The notes beneath the pieces were generated by a model, which saw only the letters and a program-made list of their open reading frames with translations, was not told where the DNA came from and made no database searches. Both the position numbers and the translations under genes were made by a program. Of a DNA stretch of 64,000 nt, positions 11,264 to 20,905 are shown piece by piece. Source of the stretch: Athripsodes cinereus. Taxonomy: Eukaryota > Arthropoda > Insecta > Trichoptera > Leptoceridae. Position 1 is the first letter of the stretch. The number at the start of each line of letters is the position of its first letter. The stretch spans positions 22,435,614-22,499,613 of the forward strand of contig OX388321.1 of the NCBI GenBank assembly GCA_947579605.1, given 5' to 3'.

Positions 11264-11425
11264 TGTTATGTTTGGGATGGATAAGATAATTAAAATAATA
11301 TTACTTATTTGTTACAGTAAACACTTTATTAACTTTCATAGTCAACGCCATTACAGGAAGTAAGTTACGACCATAATCATCATAGACAACAATATCAAAT
11401 TATAACCAAAGACAATATTATAACA
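11264..11425 (-). repeat. 5' LTR of the miniature Copia-type element
   Basis: Same length as its partner. On the minus strand its 3' end joins the primer-binding site with no gap. Confidence 0.88.
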
Positions 11426-11569
11426 AGTACCAGTAAGCCAGTATTGGCATCTCCGATCCTACCACGTCAGTGGGCGGTGGACCCGGCTGACGATAGTAGG
11501 TTTAAATTGAAATTGTCATCAATAAATAAGCATTTATATTTAAGGTTGTGTTGAAGTGGCGTGTCTAGA

Positions 11570-11712
11570 GTTTTCATACTATAAAGCCCACCCTCAATAT
11601 TCAGACCCAGGAAAATTTCAAAATTACAATTTGCATTTTGGCTTGGCTGGGAATCAAACCCGGAACCTTTTGTCTCAAAATATTAGACTTTCTGAGTTAT
11701 GGAACTAGAGAG
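11570..11712 (-). mobile_element. Possible tRNA-derived SINE of a third family
   Basis: On the minus strand TAACTCAGAAAG resembles an A box and GGGTTTGATTCCCAG contains a B box, 40-50 bp apart, followed by a non-tRNA body. Only one copy was seen, so the family is tentative. Confidence 0.45.
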
Positions 11713-12224
11713 TCGATATACCTAATATACAAGCTAATGCTATGTATGTAATAGCACATTATTATAGTACGGCTTTGGTAGGATATATTATAATGTTAAA
11801 TAATAATTATTGTTGTCTGTTCACTTGACTAAGTAGCCACTCACACAAAGTAATGAGAACGTTTGTTCTTGTTGTTACATTATATTTATTTGTATCATTT
11901 ATATTATTATTATTATTACCTACATACAACGTAGGTACCTACCATATTACTACTGTTATTTTGGAATCAAGCCACATTACTAATTTCGCACAAAATACGT
12001 GTATAGTAGGTACCAACATATTAAAGTAAATGCAGTAATAAGCACAGAGTTGTAGCTAATTAATAAAACTATGTAATTATTATATTTATTTATTTATTTT
12101 ATTCTTTAGAAGCTAAGGTTTGCATTAAGCGTCTCTCGATTGTTGAACCTTACATCGTGACAATGAGAATGGTGGAATTGGTGAATGTTGTCTATGGACA
12201 CCTAGAGCCAATTCGACACCATTC
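11713..12224. other. AT-rich stretch, nothing recognised
   Basis: Contains TAGGTACCTA-type words only. Confidence 0.45.
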
Positions 12225-12335
12225 TAACTTCTTCCGAATAGATTTTACACAATGTTGCATTGTGTAAAATCATGGTTCTCCAATCGAGGTTTCTAACAAG
12301 AAATATTGTTATTTTATTGCGAATGGACAAAAATT
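12225..12335 (+). repeat. Repeat with a perfect 31-bp palindrome
   Basis: At 12241-12271, arms GATTTTACACAATG and CATTGTGTAAAATC surround TTG. It is followed by CATGGTTCTCCAATCGA. A related but less symmetric block (ACACAATGTTTCAGTGT, CATGGTTTTCCAATCGA) occurs at 56.3 kb, so this is a dispersed repeat. Confidence 0.6.
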
Positions 12336-12365
12336 TGAAGAATAAAAATATTTATTTCATTCATT

Positions 12366-12470
12366 CATACCATCAAGGCATCTCCCGCAAGTGGGGTAGC
12401 CAGCAAAGCTAAGTGCATGTAATAAACATGCGAATCATTCACTCTGTGGCAATAATTCTATTTTTTGACA
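12366..12470 (-). mobile_element. LepS1 fragment (3' part)
   Basis: ACCATCAAGGCATCTCCCGC, AAGTGGGGTAGCCAGC, then ATGTAATAAACATGCGAATC. Confidence 0.7.
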
Positions 12471-12474
12471 TCTA

Positions 12475-12785
12475 ATCTAACGAATTTGACTATTATCATC
12501 TTGAACTATTTTAAATGGATATTTATTTTAATTTGTATATTGCATTCTGTCTTTTAATGTTTGTATTCATCAAATTTTGTGCAATCTCTGTATAATTTAA
12601 TTTACTTAATTGTTTTATTCTATTGCTATTGCTGTTTTGTTCAAATTACTACCATTTTTGTTACATCTTCATGTTTATTTTTATAAATTTGTACCAATTC
12701 ATTTTTTATCATTTTTGTCTGTGAAATTGTTTTTTACTACTTTGTTATATGTTTAATGTGTAAAAGGCTCACGCCGTGTACAAGT
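12475..12785 (+). repeat. LINE-type 3' untranslated tail
   Basis: AT-rich sequence ending TGTAAAAGGCTCACGCCGTG and TACAAGTGATAAATAAA. A similar ending (TGTAAAAGACTGCCGTGTAA) is at 36.6 kb. The simple repeat that follows could have grown from its (AAATA)n tail. Confidence 0.5.
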
Positions 12786-12977
12786 GATAAATAAAATAAA
12801 TAAAATAAATAAAATAAATAAAATAAATAAAATAAATAAAATAAATAAAATAAATAAAATAAATAAAATAAATAAAATAAATAAAATAAATAAAATAAAT
12901 AAAATAAATAAAATAAAAAAAATAAAAAAAAATAAAAAAAATAAAATCAATAAAATAAATAAAATAAATAAAATAAA
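12785..12977. repeat. Microsatellite, 9-bp unit ATAAATAAA
   Basis: About twenty near-perfect units with a few A-only interruptions after 12915. Because the unit is a multiple of three it creates long low-complexity frames on both strands, which are not genes. Confidence 0.95.
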
Positions 12978-13087
12978 TTGTAAAGTAATTTAATAATTAT
13001 GATTTATATTAGAACCTGTTGACAAGTCAACTTATTTGACTTAACAGGACCATGTATTTTTGCCTATAATTGATACTAATAAAAAAA

Positions 13088-13195
13088 AAAAAGTTAAAAT
13101 ATCCAGGATTGGTACCTTATCGATGTTTTACGAACACCTACTCGAAAATTTACAAAAAAGAGTAGGAGACCTATTCTTTAAACAAAACTCCAAGG
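13088..13195 (-). mobile_element. LepS1 fragment (5' half)
   Basis: TTTTACGAACACCTACTCGA, AAGAGTAGGAGACCTATTC, with the CTTTTACAGGACA segment deleted. Confidence 0.65.
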
Positions 13196-13765
13196 GATAC
13201 AATTAAGAATAAAAAGATTTCGATTTAAAGAAGCCCATTTTCGAGCATGAGTATAAAACCACGTCGATCTTTCCTTTCTCACTAGGTACATACAAAGGAT
13301 GCTGTTAAAGGAGATATAGATATTTTATTGCCTCAATCATTTTATAGAAGCGACCCCTGTAAAGATATATTATGTACATGCAGTTGCATTAAAAGCTTAC
13401 ATATAAAGTTCCGAATCATACTTATTAATTTATATGTGCAATCATTTCCCTAAGCTTCGTCGTCTGATGGATCTTCTCTATATCGCCAACAAATGAAAAT
13501 TATTTATTACGATATTAGAACGATTATTATTTGCAAGAAAAACTATTATGTAAGTTAGATAAAGTCTATAATTAAGGATTTTCATAATTATGATGCATGG
13601 ATCAAAATCTTCAAGTTCCTAATCCTTCGTAAGCGAGTGGCTTTTGGTCATTGAGAAAAATAATTAAATACAATTAATTTCGTAGCCAAAAACAGGGAGA
13701 AACCTACATATTGCATGTAGGTAATGTCTTATTACTTTCGCTTTTGTATGATAAAATAACGAAGA
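13196..13765. other. AT-rich stretch, nothing recognised
   Basis: No frame or repeat family recognised. Confidence 0.45.
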
Positions 13766-14135
13766 AGCTGTGGTGCACCCGGTAGAGCTCCCAATCTTTT
13801 CCGCAACTTAGAGTATTCTGTTAAATGTAAGTGTTCGAAAAAAAGATACTTAATTTTTTTTACATGTATCTGGGTTTTTGTTGCAAACCCAAATACAGCC
13901 TTATAACTACATTTTTTACAATAAGCTAAAAGCTTGTGTCGTAAAAGGGGAGTTTGGCGGCACCTCGGATCGAACCGCGAACCTTATGTTCATGAGGCCG
14001 AGACTCTACTTCCAGGCTACCGAAGGGTTTGCCTTGAGGTTTGTCAGTCATCCTGAATGCCTTTATTTTTGTCGGGACAGAGAAGACGCTTTGCATGTTT
14101 ATTGAATGTTTTTACGCATGTTTCTGCTAGTTGGA
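13766..14135 (+). mobile_element. LepS1 copy split by a LepS2 insertion
   Basis: The 5' part (GTGGTGCACCCGGTAGAG to TTTTTTACAT) and the 3' part (GAGGTTTGTCAGTCATCC to TTGCATGTTTATTGAATG) lie on either side of a reverse LepS2. The break falls in the ACATCTTAAATTCAGC region. Confidence 0.75.
13866..14033 (-). mobile_element. LepS2 SINE, near full length
   Basis: On the minus strand it runs from GGTAGCCTGGAAGTAGAGTC (A box) through GGTTCGATCCG (B box, one change) to AACCCAAAAACCCAGATAC-like tail sequence. Lying inside LepS1, it is the younger insertion. Confidence 0.8.
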
Positions 14136-14470
14136 ATGAATATATATATATAGGTATATGCTTCATAAAAAAGTGTTCGGGATCGTACGTTACTCGATTA
14201 TTAAAAGAATACCTTTTGAAAATTGACAAAACCAAAAAATTCTAAATATTAATAAGATTACACATTTCTACCAGAAATACTTTTTAATTTTATACTTTAA
14301 ATATATTTCAATAACTACAAATTGATATTTTATTATTGAATATGTAGTTTCATATTATTATTATTACTATAAATGTAGGGTTTGGTGTTAAAACTGGACA
14401 AATCCATTATTAGAAGTTAGACACCAAAAGGCAAAAGTCGACAACATTTAATTTCTTCTTCTTCTTCTTC
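14136..14470. other. AT-rich stretch, nothing recognised
   Basis: Ends in a short (TTC)n run next to a LepS1 tail. Confidence 0.45.
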
Positions 14471-14545
14471 TATACCATCACGGCATAATTATCCCACAAG
14501 TGGGGTGACCAGCAGACCAGCTACATGTGAGAAACATGCAAGTTT
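14471..14545 (-). mobile_element. LepS1 fragment (3' tail)
   Basis: TATACCATCACGGCAT, then CCCACAAGTGGGGTGACCAG and GAGAAACATGCAAG. Confidence 0.7.
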
Positions 14546-14717
14546 AATTTCATAATTTGATAATTTTCTTGAACACAACAAACAATACAGACATAATAAT
14601 ACAAAGACTATTTTATAAAAAAAAAACTTTAATCTAAATATCCTCCTCATAGAGACAAGCCTCGTGTAAAGGAGGGTTTGGGATGGTTTTGTTTGTTTGG
14701 AAAAAGTCTCCAAGTTG

Positions 14718-14840
14718 AAATGGCAATCGGCTGGTAATATGGCAAGGCAAGAGGATGGCAATTGGACTTCCAGGATTCTTGAATGAAGACCTTGAGAAGA
14801 CAGAAGAAGAGTGAGAAGACTCCAAAAAGATTACTTTTAT
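14718..14840 (+). pseudogene. LINE reverse transcriptase C-terminal remnant
   Basis: The frame reads KWQSAGNMARQEDGNWTSRI, LE, stop, RP, stop, EDRRRVRRLQKDY. It fits the LINE pattern WxWAGHxARxxDxRWTxRxLEWRPxxxxRxxGRPPxRW with stops replacing tryptophan codons and the GRPP motif eroded. Confidence 0.65.
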
Positions 14841-15000
14841 TTATTTTTTATTGAGACGCACAACAGATATTTTATACAAATTATCAGTTGAATCAGCAAA
14901 ACTCACACAAATAATCAAACATCCAAATCACGCAGACGACATCTAAAGATATAGGTATTCATTCGATTTTGTACAGATTGATGATATATTGTAGATGATG

Positions 15001-15090
15001 GAATAACAGTGATATCGTGTTGCTTGAGATCGCAAAGCATGGAGAAGTTTTGAAAAGGCCTATATCCAGCAGTGGAGAGAAAACAGTTAG
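15001..15090 (+). pseudogene. LINE reverse transcriptase extreme C-terminus
   Basis: A frame reads AWRSFEKAYIQQWRENS then stop at 15088-15090. WxxFEEAYVQQW is a frequent ending of lepidopteran LINE proteins. It may belong to the same insertion as the remnant 160 bp upstream. Confidence 0.6.
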
Positions 15091-15140
15091 CAGTAAGTCA
15101 ATAAGAACCCCTAAACTTATTTGATACATTTTGACTGATT

Positions 15141-15668
15141 TCCTTACTAATAATATTTTCTCCGACTTTTTTAGACAAGCTTCATAGGATTTGACTTGTT
15201 TGTTAAAGTTCAGTTTTATAGAATTCAAAACGAATGATAGTTTTGCATACTTAATTAAAAAATGAGTTTTTGGACTTGTTCACTTTTTACCTCAAACAAC
15301 GCATTTGTCAACGGCGATATTAGTGCACAAAATCAAATAGGAATTTCCAATACTCTGTGGTTAGCTATACTAAATATGAAACTTAAGTTCGATTCAAACC
15401 TTAATCCTTACTAATTACATTTTTTCCGATAATTTTTAGACAAACTACATTGGATTTGACTTGTTTGTTAAAGTTCGGTTTTACAGAACTCAAAACGCAT
15501 GGTATTTTTAGAAAGGTACTTAATTAAAAAAAAATGAGTTTTTGGACTTGTTCACTTTTTACCTCAAACAACGCATTTGTCAACGGCGATATTAGTGCAC
15601 AAAATGAAATAGGAATTTCCAATACTCTGCGGTTAGCTATACTAAATCTGAAACTAATGTTCAATTCA
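15141..15668. repeat. Two-unit tandem duplication, 264-bp period
   Basis: Each unit begins CCTTACTAAT, passes GACTTGTTTGTTAAAGTT and AATGAGTTTTTGGACTTG, and ends near CAAACCTTAATC. The second half of the units is almost identical, the first half more diverged. No homology to the transposons named here. Confidence 0.85.
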
Positions 15669-15834
15669 AACCTTAATCATGGACACACTTACATAAATAT
15701 AAACTAAGCAATATTATTAATTTTGCATTAAACCTACGAAACAGAGTAATTTTTGATAAAACAATGCTTCAAAAAATATTAAATAGTACATTTTAAAAAA
15801 ACAAAGAGGTTTTACGTTACGTTTTATTTTACTA

Positions 15835-16500
15835 ATACTACTACTACACCGTTACATAGTGATGTGAGAAGAGAAAATTCTCCAAAGAAATTTCTCTCCA
15901 TAATTCTTCTTAGTGGTATTATTACCTTTCGCCCAGTATACTTTGCAGCCAACCTGATTGATCCAAAAATTTGTGGGGCTGATTAAGGGCCAAATCAGAG
16001 ATTATTAACACTTTTTTCCATGTACGTACCATGTATGTTTTAACTTAAATATGGGCACGTGGGGTGTCAAACATCAAGATTTTTCATCTTATTAGCACTT
16101 TTTCTATGTATGTAACTAACATTTTTTTGTTTCCATAATTAATTGTAGCCATATTAGTGATAAATTGTCAGAACATTTGTACATTGTTATTGATTAATTG
16201 AATAAAGTTTTTATTAATATTATACTGTTAAATAAAAAATAAAAAAAATCTCGGAAAATTCTCTACTTCGAGAAATTTACCGAGAATTTTCTCGGTAAAT
16301 TTCTCGTAAAATTATTTCTTGAGAATTCCACAACACTATACACCATAATGGCATATTCTACAAGTGGGGTAGCCAGCAGATCAGCTGCATGTAATGAACA
16401 TCCAAGCTGTCCTCTCCGTGCCACCTAAATACTAGACATTCAGGATGAGTAGCATGCCTCATCGCTGAATTTTAAATGTAGCAATTTAGTAATTTTTTAA
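15835..16500 (-). mobile_element. LepS1 copy split by hAT copy B
   Basis: The (CTA)n tail and ACACCGTTA lie left of the hAT element. The body resumes on its right with CACCATAATGGCATATTC and continues to CTCATCGCTGAATTTTAA. The 5' third is missing. Confidence 0.65.
15857..16338. mobile_element. hAT-type non-autonomous element, copy B
   Basis: Ends TAGTGATGTGAGAA and CAACACTA, interior as in copy A (CTTTCGCCCAGTATAC, AACCTGATTGATCC). The flanks do not show a clean 8-bp duplication: ACACCGTT and ACACCATA are similar but imperfectly placed. It lies in the tail of a LepS1 copy and is therefore younger than it. Confidence 0.8.
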
Positions 16501-16615
16501 GGTTAAGCGTGAAAAATCGGTTTTATAAAATGTACGAGTAGGTAGGTAGTTGATAAAGATAAGATTTTTTTCTTAGACAACAATCTATGCAGTACTTTTA
16601 ACATCACAATTAAGT

Positions 16616-16785
16616 TCGTCGGTAGCCTGGAGGTAGAGTCTCGGCCTTCAGAACAAGGTGTCCGTGGTACGATCCCAGGTGCCGGCAAACTCCCCTTTCA
16701 CGGCACAAGCTTTTAGCTTAGTGTGAAAGGTGTATAAGGTCGTATTTGGTTTTATAACAAAACCCAGATATATCTTTTAAAAAAA
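16616..16785 (+). mobile_element. LepS2 SINE, full length
   Basis: The 5' tRNA-like part is GTCGGTAGCCTGGAGGTAGA followed by a B box (GTACGATCCCAGG, one change). Then comes the body with AAGCTTTTAGCTTAGTGTGA and the hairpin tail AACAAAACCCAGATATA, ending in an A run. Pol III boxes in tRNA spacing identify a tRNA-derived SINE. Confidence 0.88.
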
Positions 16786-17955
16786 AAAAGAAAAGAAAAC
16801 TCAGAATGTAGATTATCTTTACTGGAATTATTAAACGTTAATTAATGAGGTGAAGTATTATCTGCTGTTAATTCTAAAAAATAATTTAAAAAATATGTTA
16901 ATATGTTAGTTATAAACCTAATGTGTATACCTACTGTTTTTGTCATTCATTAGTGGTGCAATGAAAGCTTAATCAAACAGATAGAGTAGCATGTAAATAA
17001 TATTGCCCCAAACAGACATCCGTGACCGCCTTCATGAATAAAACATTACAGAACTTAACCGTAAGATGCCGGGTTAGTTAACTTACACTCGAAATTAAAA
17101 ATTCATCATTGTGGTGTTGGTAGCATCGTCCATCGTTGCATCGATTTTTTGCATATTTTTTGTATTTACATATTAACAATAACTGCTTTCTACTACTGCT
17201 TTAATAATATTGAAGGAGACCCACCGTCCACTCGGATACCGCAGAAGTCTGGGATCTACCATTATCCAAATTTCTACATTAAGCAAATGTAAACCATACC
17301 GAAAATGCATTCTGAATTATCTGTTTTTTTTCTTATTTGTGCTGTCAAAATAATTGCAAAAATTGTTGTTTTAGAAAAAAAAATCTTACGTAAACTATAA
17401 CACTAAAAACATCTACCTATTGCAAAAGAATTAAACAAAGTAATCAACTATAATATTTATCTTCGATGTATGGCTTTTATTTATCATCCCTACAATTTGT
17501 TTGAGGGAATCGTACTTAATTAAGTGGCATCATAACGTTAACTAAGTGAGCGATTTTATTACGGTGTATTAAATTTTATTTAACATCATTAAATCAGAAT
17601 ATATTAATACTGTCCATCAGACACTTCACTACCTATGTGTGAATTTCTACACCAGTGGCGTATCTAAGGCACACACAGAAAATAAAATTTATTATTTGAT
17701 TATATTTTTTTTATTATTCAAACAAGAATCTGATATTCGGTCCTCCTCATCTATTGGCGCATTCAAATATAAACTTAAATTCCATCGTCAATGCCTCACA
17801 AACAAATCACCACCTCTTTAGTAGTAGATAGTACCTACTCACTTAGATACATATATATAGGTACATACAGGTATTTACAGATACAATGGTAGCCAAAAGT
17901 AACTTAAAAAGTTTGAAAAGCGACACGTATGCCTCAAGCGGCGCGCTCCACTTAC
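16786..17955. other. AT-rich stretch with one repeat fragment
   Basis: At 17212-17285 GAGACCCACCGTCCACTCGG and ATACCGCAGAAGTC repeat the block seen at 2.9 kb. The remainder shows nothing recognisable; the 60-codon frame at 17639 has no domain. Confidence 0.45.
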
Positions 17956-18012
17956 TAACATGACATATTCTCTAATAAATAGGGTAGCCAGTGAACTATC
18001 TGCGTGATGAAC
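17955..18012 (-). mobile_element. LepS1 tail fragment, weak
   Basis: AATAGGGTAGCCAGTGAAC and TGATGAACAAACAAG in the right order, but short. Confidence 0.4.
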
Positions 18013-18034
18013 AAACAAGTAATGAAGTAAATAC

Positions 18035-18240
18035 CTGTAGGCCTAGTCAAAACACATTTAAGCGTTCCGTTTTCATTTCGTTTTCGTTCAAACAAGACGA
18101 GGTTGCGAGAACGCGTCAATTTTCGTAGCTACTTGTGTATTTTAGCTCCGAAAATTGACGCGTTCTCGCAACGTCGTCCGTGTTTGAACGAAAACGAAAC
18201 GAAAACGTAACGCTTAAATGTGTTTTGACTAGGCCCACAG
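18035..18240. mobile_element. Palindromic MITE with ~90-bp arms
   Basis: Inverted arms CTGTAGGCCTAGTCAAAACA and TGTTTTGACTAGGCCCACAG enclose nearly perfect complementary sequence (GTTCGTTTTCGTTC..., GAACGCGTCAATTTTCG) and a loop of about 25 bp. No target duplication is obvious, so the superfamily is open. Confidence 0.85.
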
Positions 18241-18815
18241 TTTTCAATTTCTATATGGATTAATACAAATGTTTTATCAAGTAATAATAAAATTACCCAT
18301 TAATTTATCTGCCCAATTATTGAAGTTTTTCGACGTTATCCGAACCATTGATGATAATATTATTCAACAAAATCGTAAGTACCATTATTTATGACGAAAC
18401 ACAGTGTCAAATTATTACATTCTTCCTAATGTTATATGTATTACGGTTTGGCCACAATATTTTTTACGAGTGTAAAATTTAATCAAAAATAATTACCATA
18501 AAATTTGTTCCGTCACTGTTATCTAGTAGCAATATAAACTGCAATTAAATTCATTAAGTGTGCTTCAATGTAATGTACAAGTATTTAATTATTGTAAATG
18601 ATTTTCAATCTGGTTTATTTTTATGAGTGAAGAGAATACATTTTATTGCACAGTGCATACAATAAAAATAAAAAATAATAGCATAAGAATCTTTACATTC
18701 CATTTTCTGGTATTATAATATTTATCTTTTCCTCTGTTTGTAATCCAATTATCAGAGCTTTTTGTGCTAGTTGAGTCACCTCTGCTTATCGTCTATCGTC
18801 ATGTGAAGATCCGCA
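18241..18815. other. AT-rich stretch, nothing recognised
   Basis: No recognised repeat or coding frame. Confidence 0.45.
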
Positions 18816-19200
18816 GCATGAATAACAGCTGCTAGTGATAGCCGATCAACTGACAACAAATGGCGAGATCTGTGGGCAACGACAACAGTGAAAAACCATA
18901 ACCTGGTTGCAGATCCAACTATACAGCTTCCAGGTTCTACGTTGCCTTACTTACAGACTAAGGAGTGGTGTCGGATGCACAGCGTCAGACATACATCAAT
19001 GGAGACTCGCAGACTCTCCGTAATGTGTGTGTGGTGGTGAACAAACGACAGACCACGACGTGGTGAACACTTGTCCCAAATATTCATACGTTGGCGGGTT
19101 GCAAGCACTTAGTATAGGGTCTGAAGACGCGATCTCATGGCTGTGGGAACTTGAGAAACGAATATGACGGGTTAAACCCATGAGAAGAAGAAGATTATGA
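18816..19200 (+). pseudogene. LINE C-terminal domain with CxC...H...C motif
   Basis: One frame gives NHNLVADPTIQLPGSTLP, matching the DDPTxxLPGFxLPR segment of LINE proteins. A shifted frame then gives LRSGVGCTASDIHQWRLADS, P, stop, CVCGGEQTTDHDVVNTCP. The CxCGxxxQTxxHxxxxCP motif is the zinc-binding end of many reverse transcriptases. It closes with KPMRRRRL and a (GAA)n-like tail. At least one frameshift and one stop make it dead. Orientation and 3' end are well defined. Confidence 0.75.
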
Positions 19201-19310
19201 AGATATTCACATCCATTTTCTTTTTTTCAAGGCACAGAAAAAACGACCTGTATTTTGATTGCAAGTTACAGTTATCTAACTAACTACCCTTATTGTGGTA
19301 GATCTATCTA

Positions 19311-19440
19311 TACCATCACGGAGTTTTTGTAAGCGGGGTGATCAGTTGACTCACTGTAGATATGTCATAAATATTCTACTATCTACTACTACTACTACAA
19401 CATCACTTAAATGGAGTAGCCAGATGACAAATAGTATGTT
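19311..19440 (-). mobile_element. Two LepS1 tail fragments
   Basis: TACCATCACGGAGTTTTTGT with GCGGGGTGATCAG, and 60 bp on (CTA)n, CATCACTTAAATGGAGTAG. Both are short and diverged. Confidence 0.5.
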
Positions 19441-19561
19441 ATATTATGTTAATGATTAGCGGAGTGTTAGGTAGGTACCCATATATTTGACTTAATTGTG
19501 ACGCATGTTGTTGGATGATAGGTAGCTAAATTTTGAAAGATTGACCTTTTTTCAGAATTAA

Positions 19562-20297
19562 GGGCCCTGTTTAGCAAAAACAGTAAAATATTCAATTTTC
19601 AACAAATTTGATAGAAAAACTGCCAAAACTAGTTGACCCTTGCAAACATACTGATTTGGTGAAATAAAAAAAACAAATATTTATTACCAATATTAGTATT
19701 TTACTAAAAAATAAATAAATCGCAGACTGACGAGATTTATTTAGGTAGGTACTCTTTGTTATTTCAAAACACAAATTATTTGAAATATATATATATCTTT
19801 TTATTCATCCTATCAATCATTTCAATACTATAGATTTTAGAAAACTTTTTTTAGTATTCAAAAAATCGAGTTCATGTGGTGATTTTTGGTTTCAAAATAT
19901 GAGAAATTTTATCAAAAAAAAAAACAATTTAAATCGGTAACTTTCCATGAAAAAACCAAAAAATATAGAATTTATTTATTCTATAATAATTATAGAATAA
20001 ATATCTAAGTATTCGTAATATTAAAAAAAATATATGAAAATTTGTAGGATTTTCGTGCATTAATGTACCAAAAACACCCCCGATTTCGATTTTTAAAAAT
20101 TTGCTTTTTTATAAACGAATACTATGAAGCTAAAATCAAGTTTTTTTTTAAAGTTAAAGTTTAATATTGGTAATAAATATTTGTTTTCATATTTTATCAA
20201 ATCACAATGTTCGTATGGTCTACAAGTTTTGAGAGTTTGTGTACCTACCAAATTTGTTGAAAATTGAATGTTTTATCGTTTTTGCTAAAGGGGCCCC
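19562..20297. mobile_element. piggyBac-like non-autonomous element
   Basis: Flanked on both sides by TTAA (19558-19561 and 20298-20301), the piggyBac target. The ends GGGCCCTGTTTAGCAAAAAC and, reverse-complemented, GGGGCCCCTTTAGCAAAAAC are inverted. The inverted arms extend about 130 bp and include matching copies of ATTTATTACCAATATTA. No transposase frame. A secondary palindrome lies near 19975-20005. Confidence 0.85.
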
Positions 20298-20342
20298 TTA
20301 AGATACTTAAAATGTAGTTAGGGTGGCTAAAAAATAAATAAA

Positions 20343-20543
20343 TAAACATGCAAATCATCCTCTCAATGCTAATAGAAGTTGATAAATTCAACATGGGACA
20401 CATACCTCATCGCTGAATTGAATAATGTTAAATGTCTTAAACGTACCTAACATTTTACGAATATCTGCACTTTACAAGACAATAAAAAACCAACAAAAGA
20501 GAGTAAGTAGGTGATCTAATTTTGTTCATGGTACTTCACTCCA
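20343..20543 (-). mobile_element. LepS1 copy abutting a LINE
   Basis: Colinear with the whole LepS1 body from AAACATGCAAATCATCCTC to the 5' end (TGTTCATGGTACTTCACTCC). The apparent ATG of the downstream frame lies in this SINE, so it is not a true start. Confidence 0.75.
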
Positions 20544-20545
20544 TG

Positions 20546-20905
20546 AGAGTGCTAAGGAAAATCCTGGGACCCGTGAATGATGGCGAAACCTGGAGAATAA
20601 GATTCAACGATGAGCTGTATAACATCTACAAGGCTCCCAGACTTTCTTTATATGCAAAATTTAACAGGCTAAGATGGGCCGGACATGTGCAGAGAATGCC
20701 GTCTTTACGGGTACCAAAAAGGATCCTTGAGGGACATCCGGGTGGGAAAAGAAGAGTTGGCAGACCTAGGCTTAGATGGGACGATGAGGTGAGAAAAGAC
20801 GCAAACTAACTCCTTCAAGTCATAAATTGGAAAACCGCAGCAGCGGCAGACAGGAGGAGTTGGAGGCGAGGGCTGATGGAGGCCAAAGCTCGATATGAGC
20901 TGTAG
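20546..20905 (+). pseudogene. LINE reverse transcriptase C-terminal region
   Basis: The frame carries RVLRKILGPVNDGETWRIRF, LYNIYKAPRLSLYAKFNRLR, WAGHVQRMPS and GGKRRVGRPRLRWDDEV, the hallmarks of the segment after the reverse transcriptase core. A TAA at 20807-20809 interrupts it. The same frame then continues NWKTAAAADRRSWRRGLMEA, KARYEL and stops at 20903-20905, as in intact relatives. So one nonsense mutation sits in an otherwise well-preserved tail. The reverse transcriptase core is absent (5' truncation). Confidence 0.85.

Larger units (their letters stand above)
10717..11425 (-). mobile_element. Miniature Copia-type LTR element (TRIM-like), complete
   Basis: Two 162-bp terminal repeats, TGTTATG...ATAACA, differ at only two visible positions and flank a 385-bp interior. 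The element is bordered by the 5-bp duplication AGTAC on both sides (10712-10716 and 11426-11430). On the minus strand the upstream repeat is followed at once by TGGTGTCAGAAGTG, a typical Copia primer-binding-site sequence. The downstream repeat is preceded by the polypurine tract AAAAAGGGAGA. No protease, integrase or reverse transcriptase is present, so it must have moved with proteins from an autonomous relative. The near-identical repeats imply recent insertion. Confidence 0.9.

Noticed and set aside
12753..12993. Long IKN/FIL-rich frames on both strands
   Set aside because: Translation of the 9-bp ATAAATAAA microsatellite; the period is a multiple of three.
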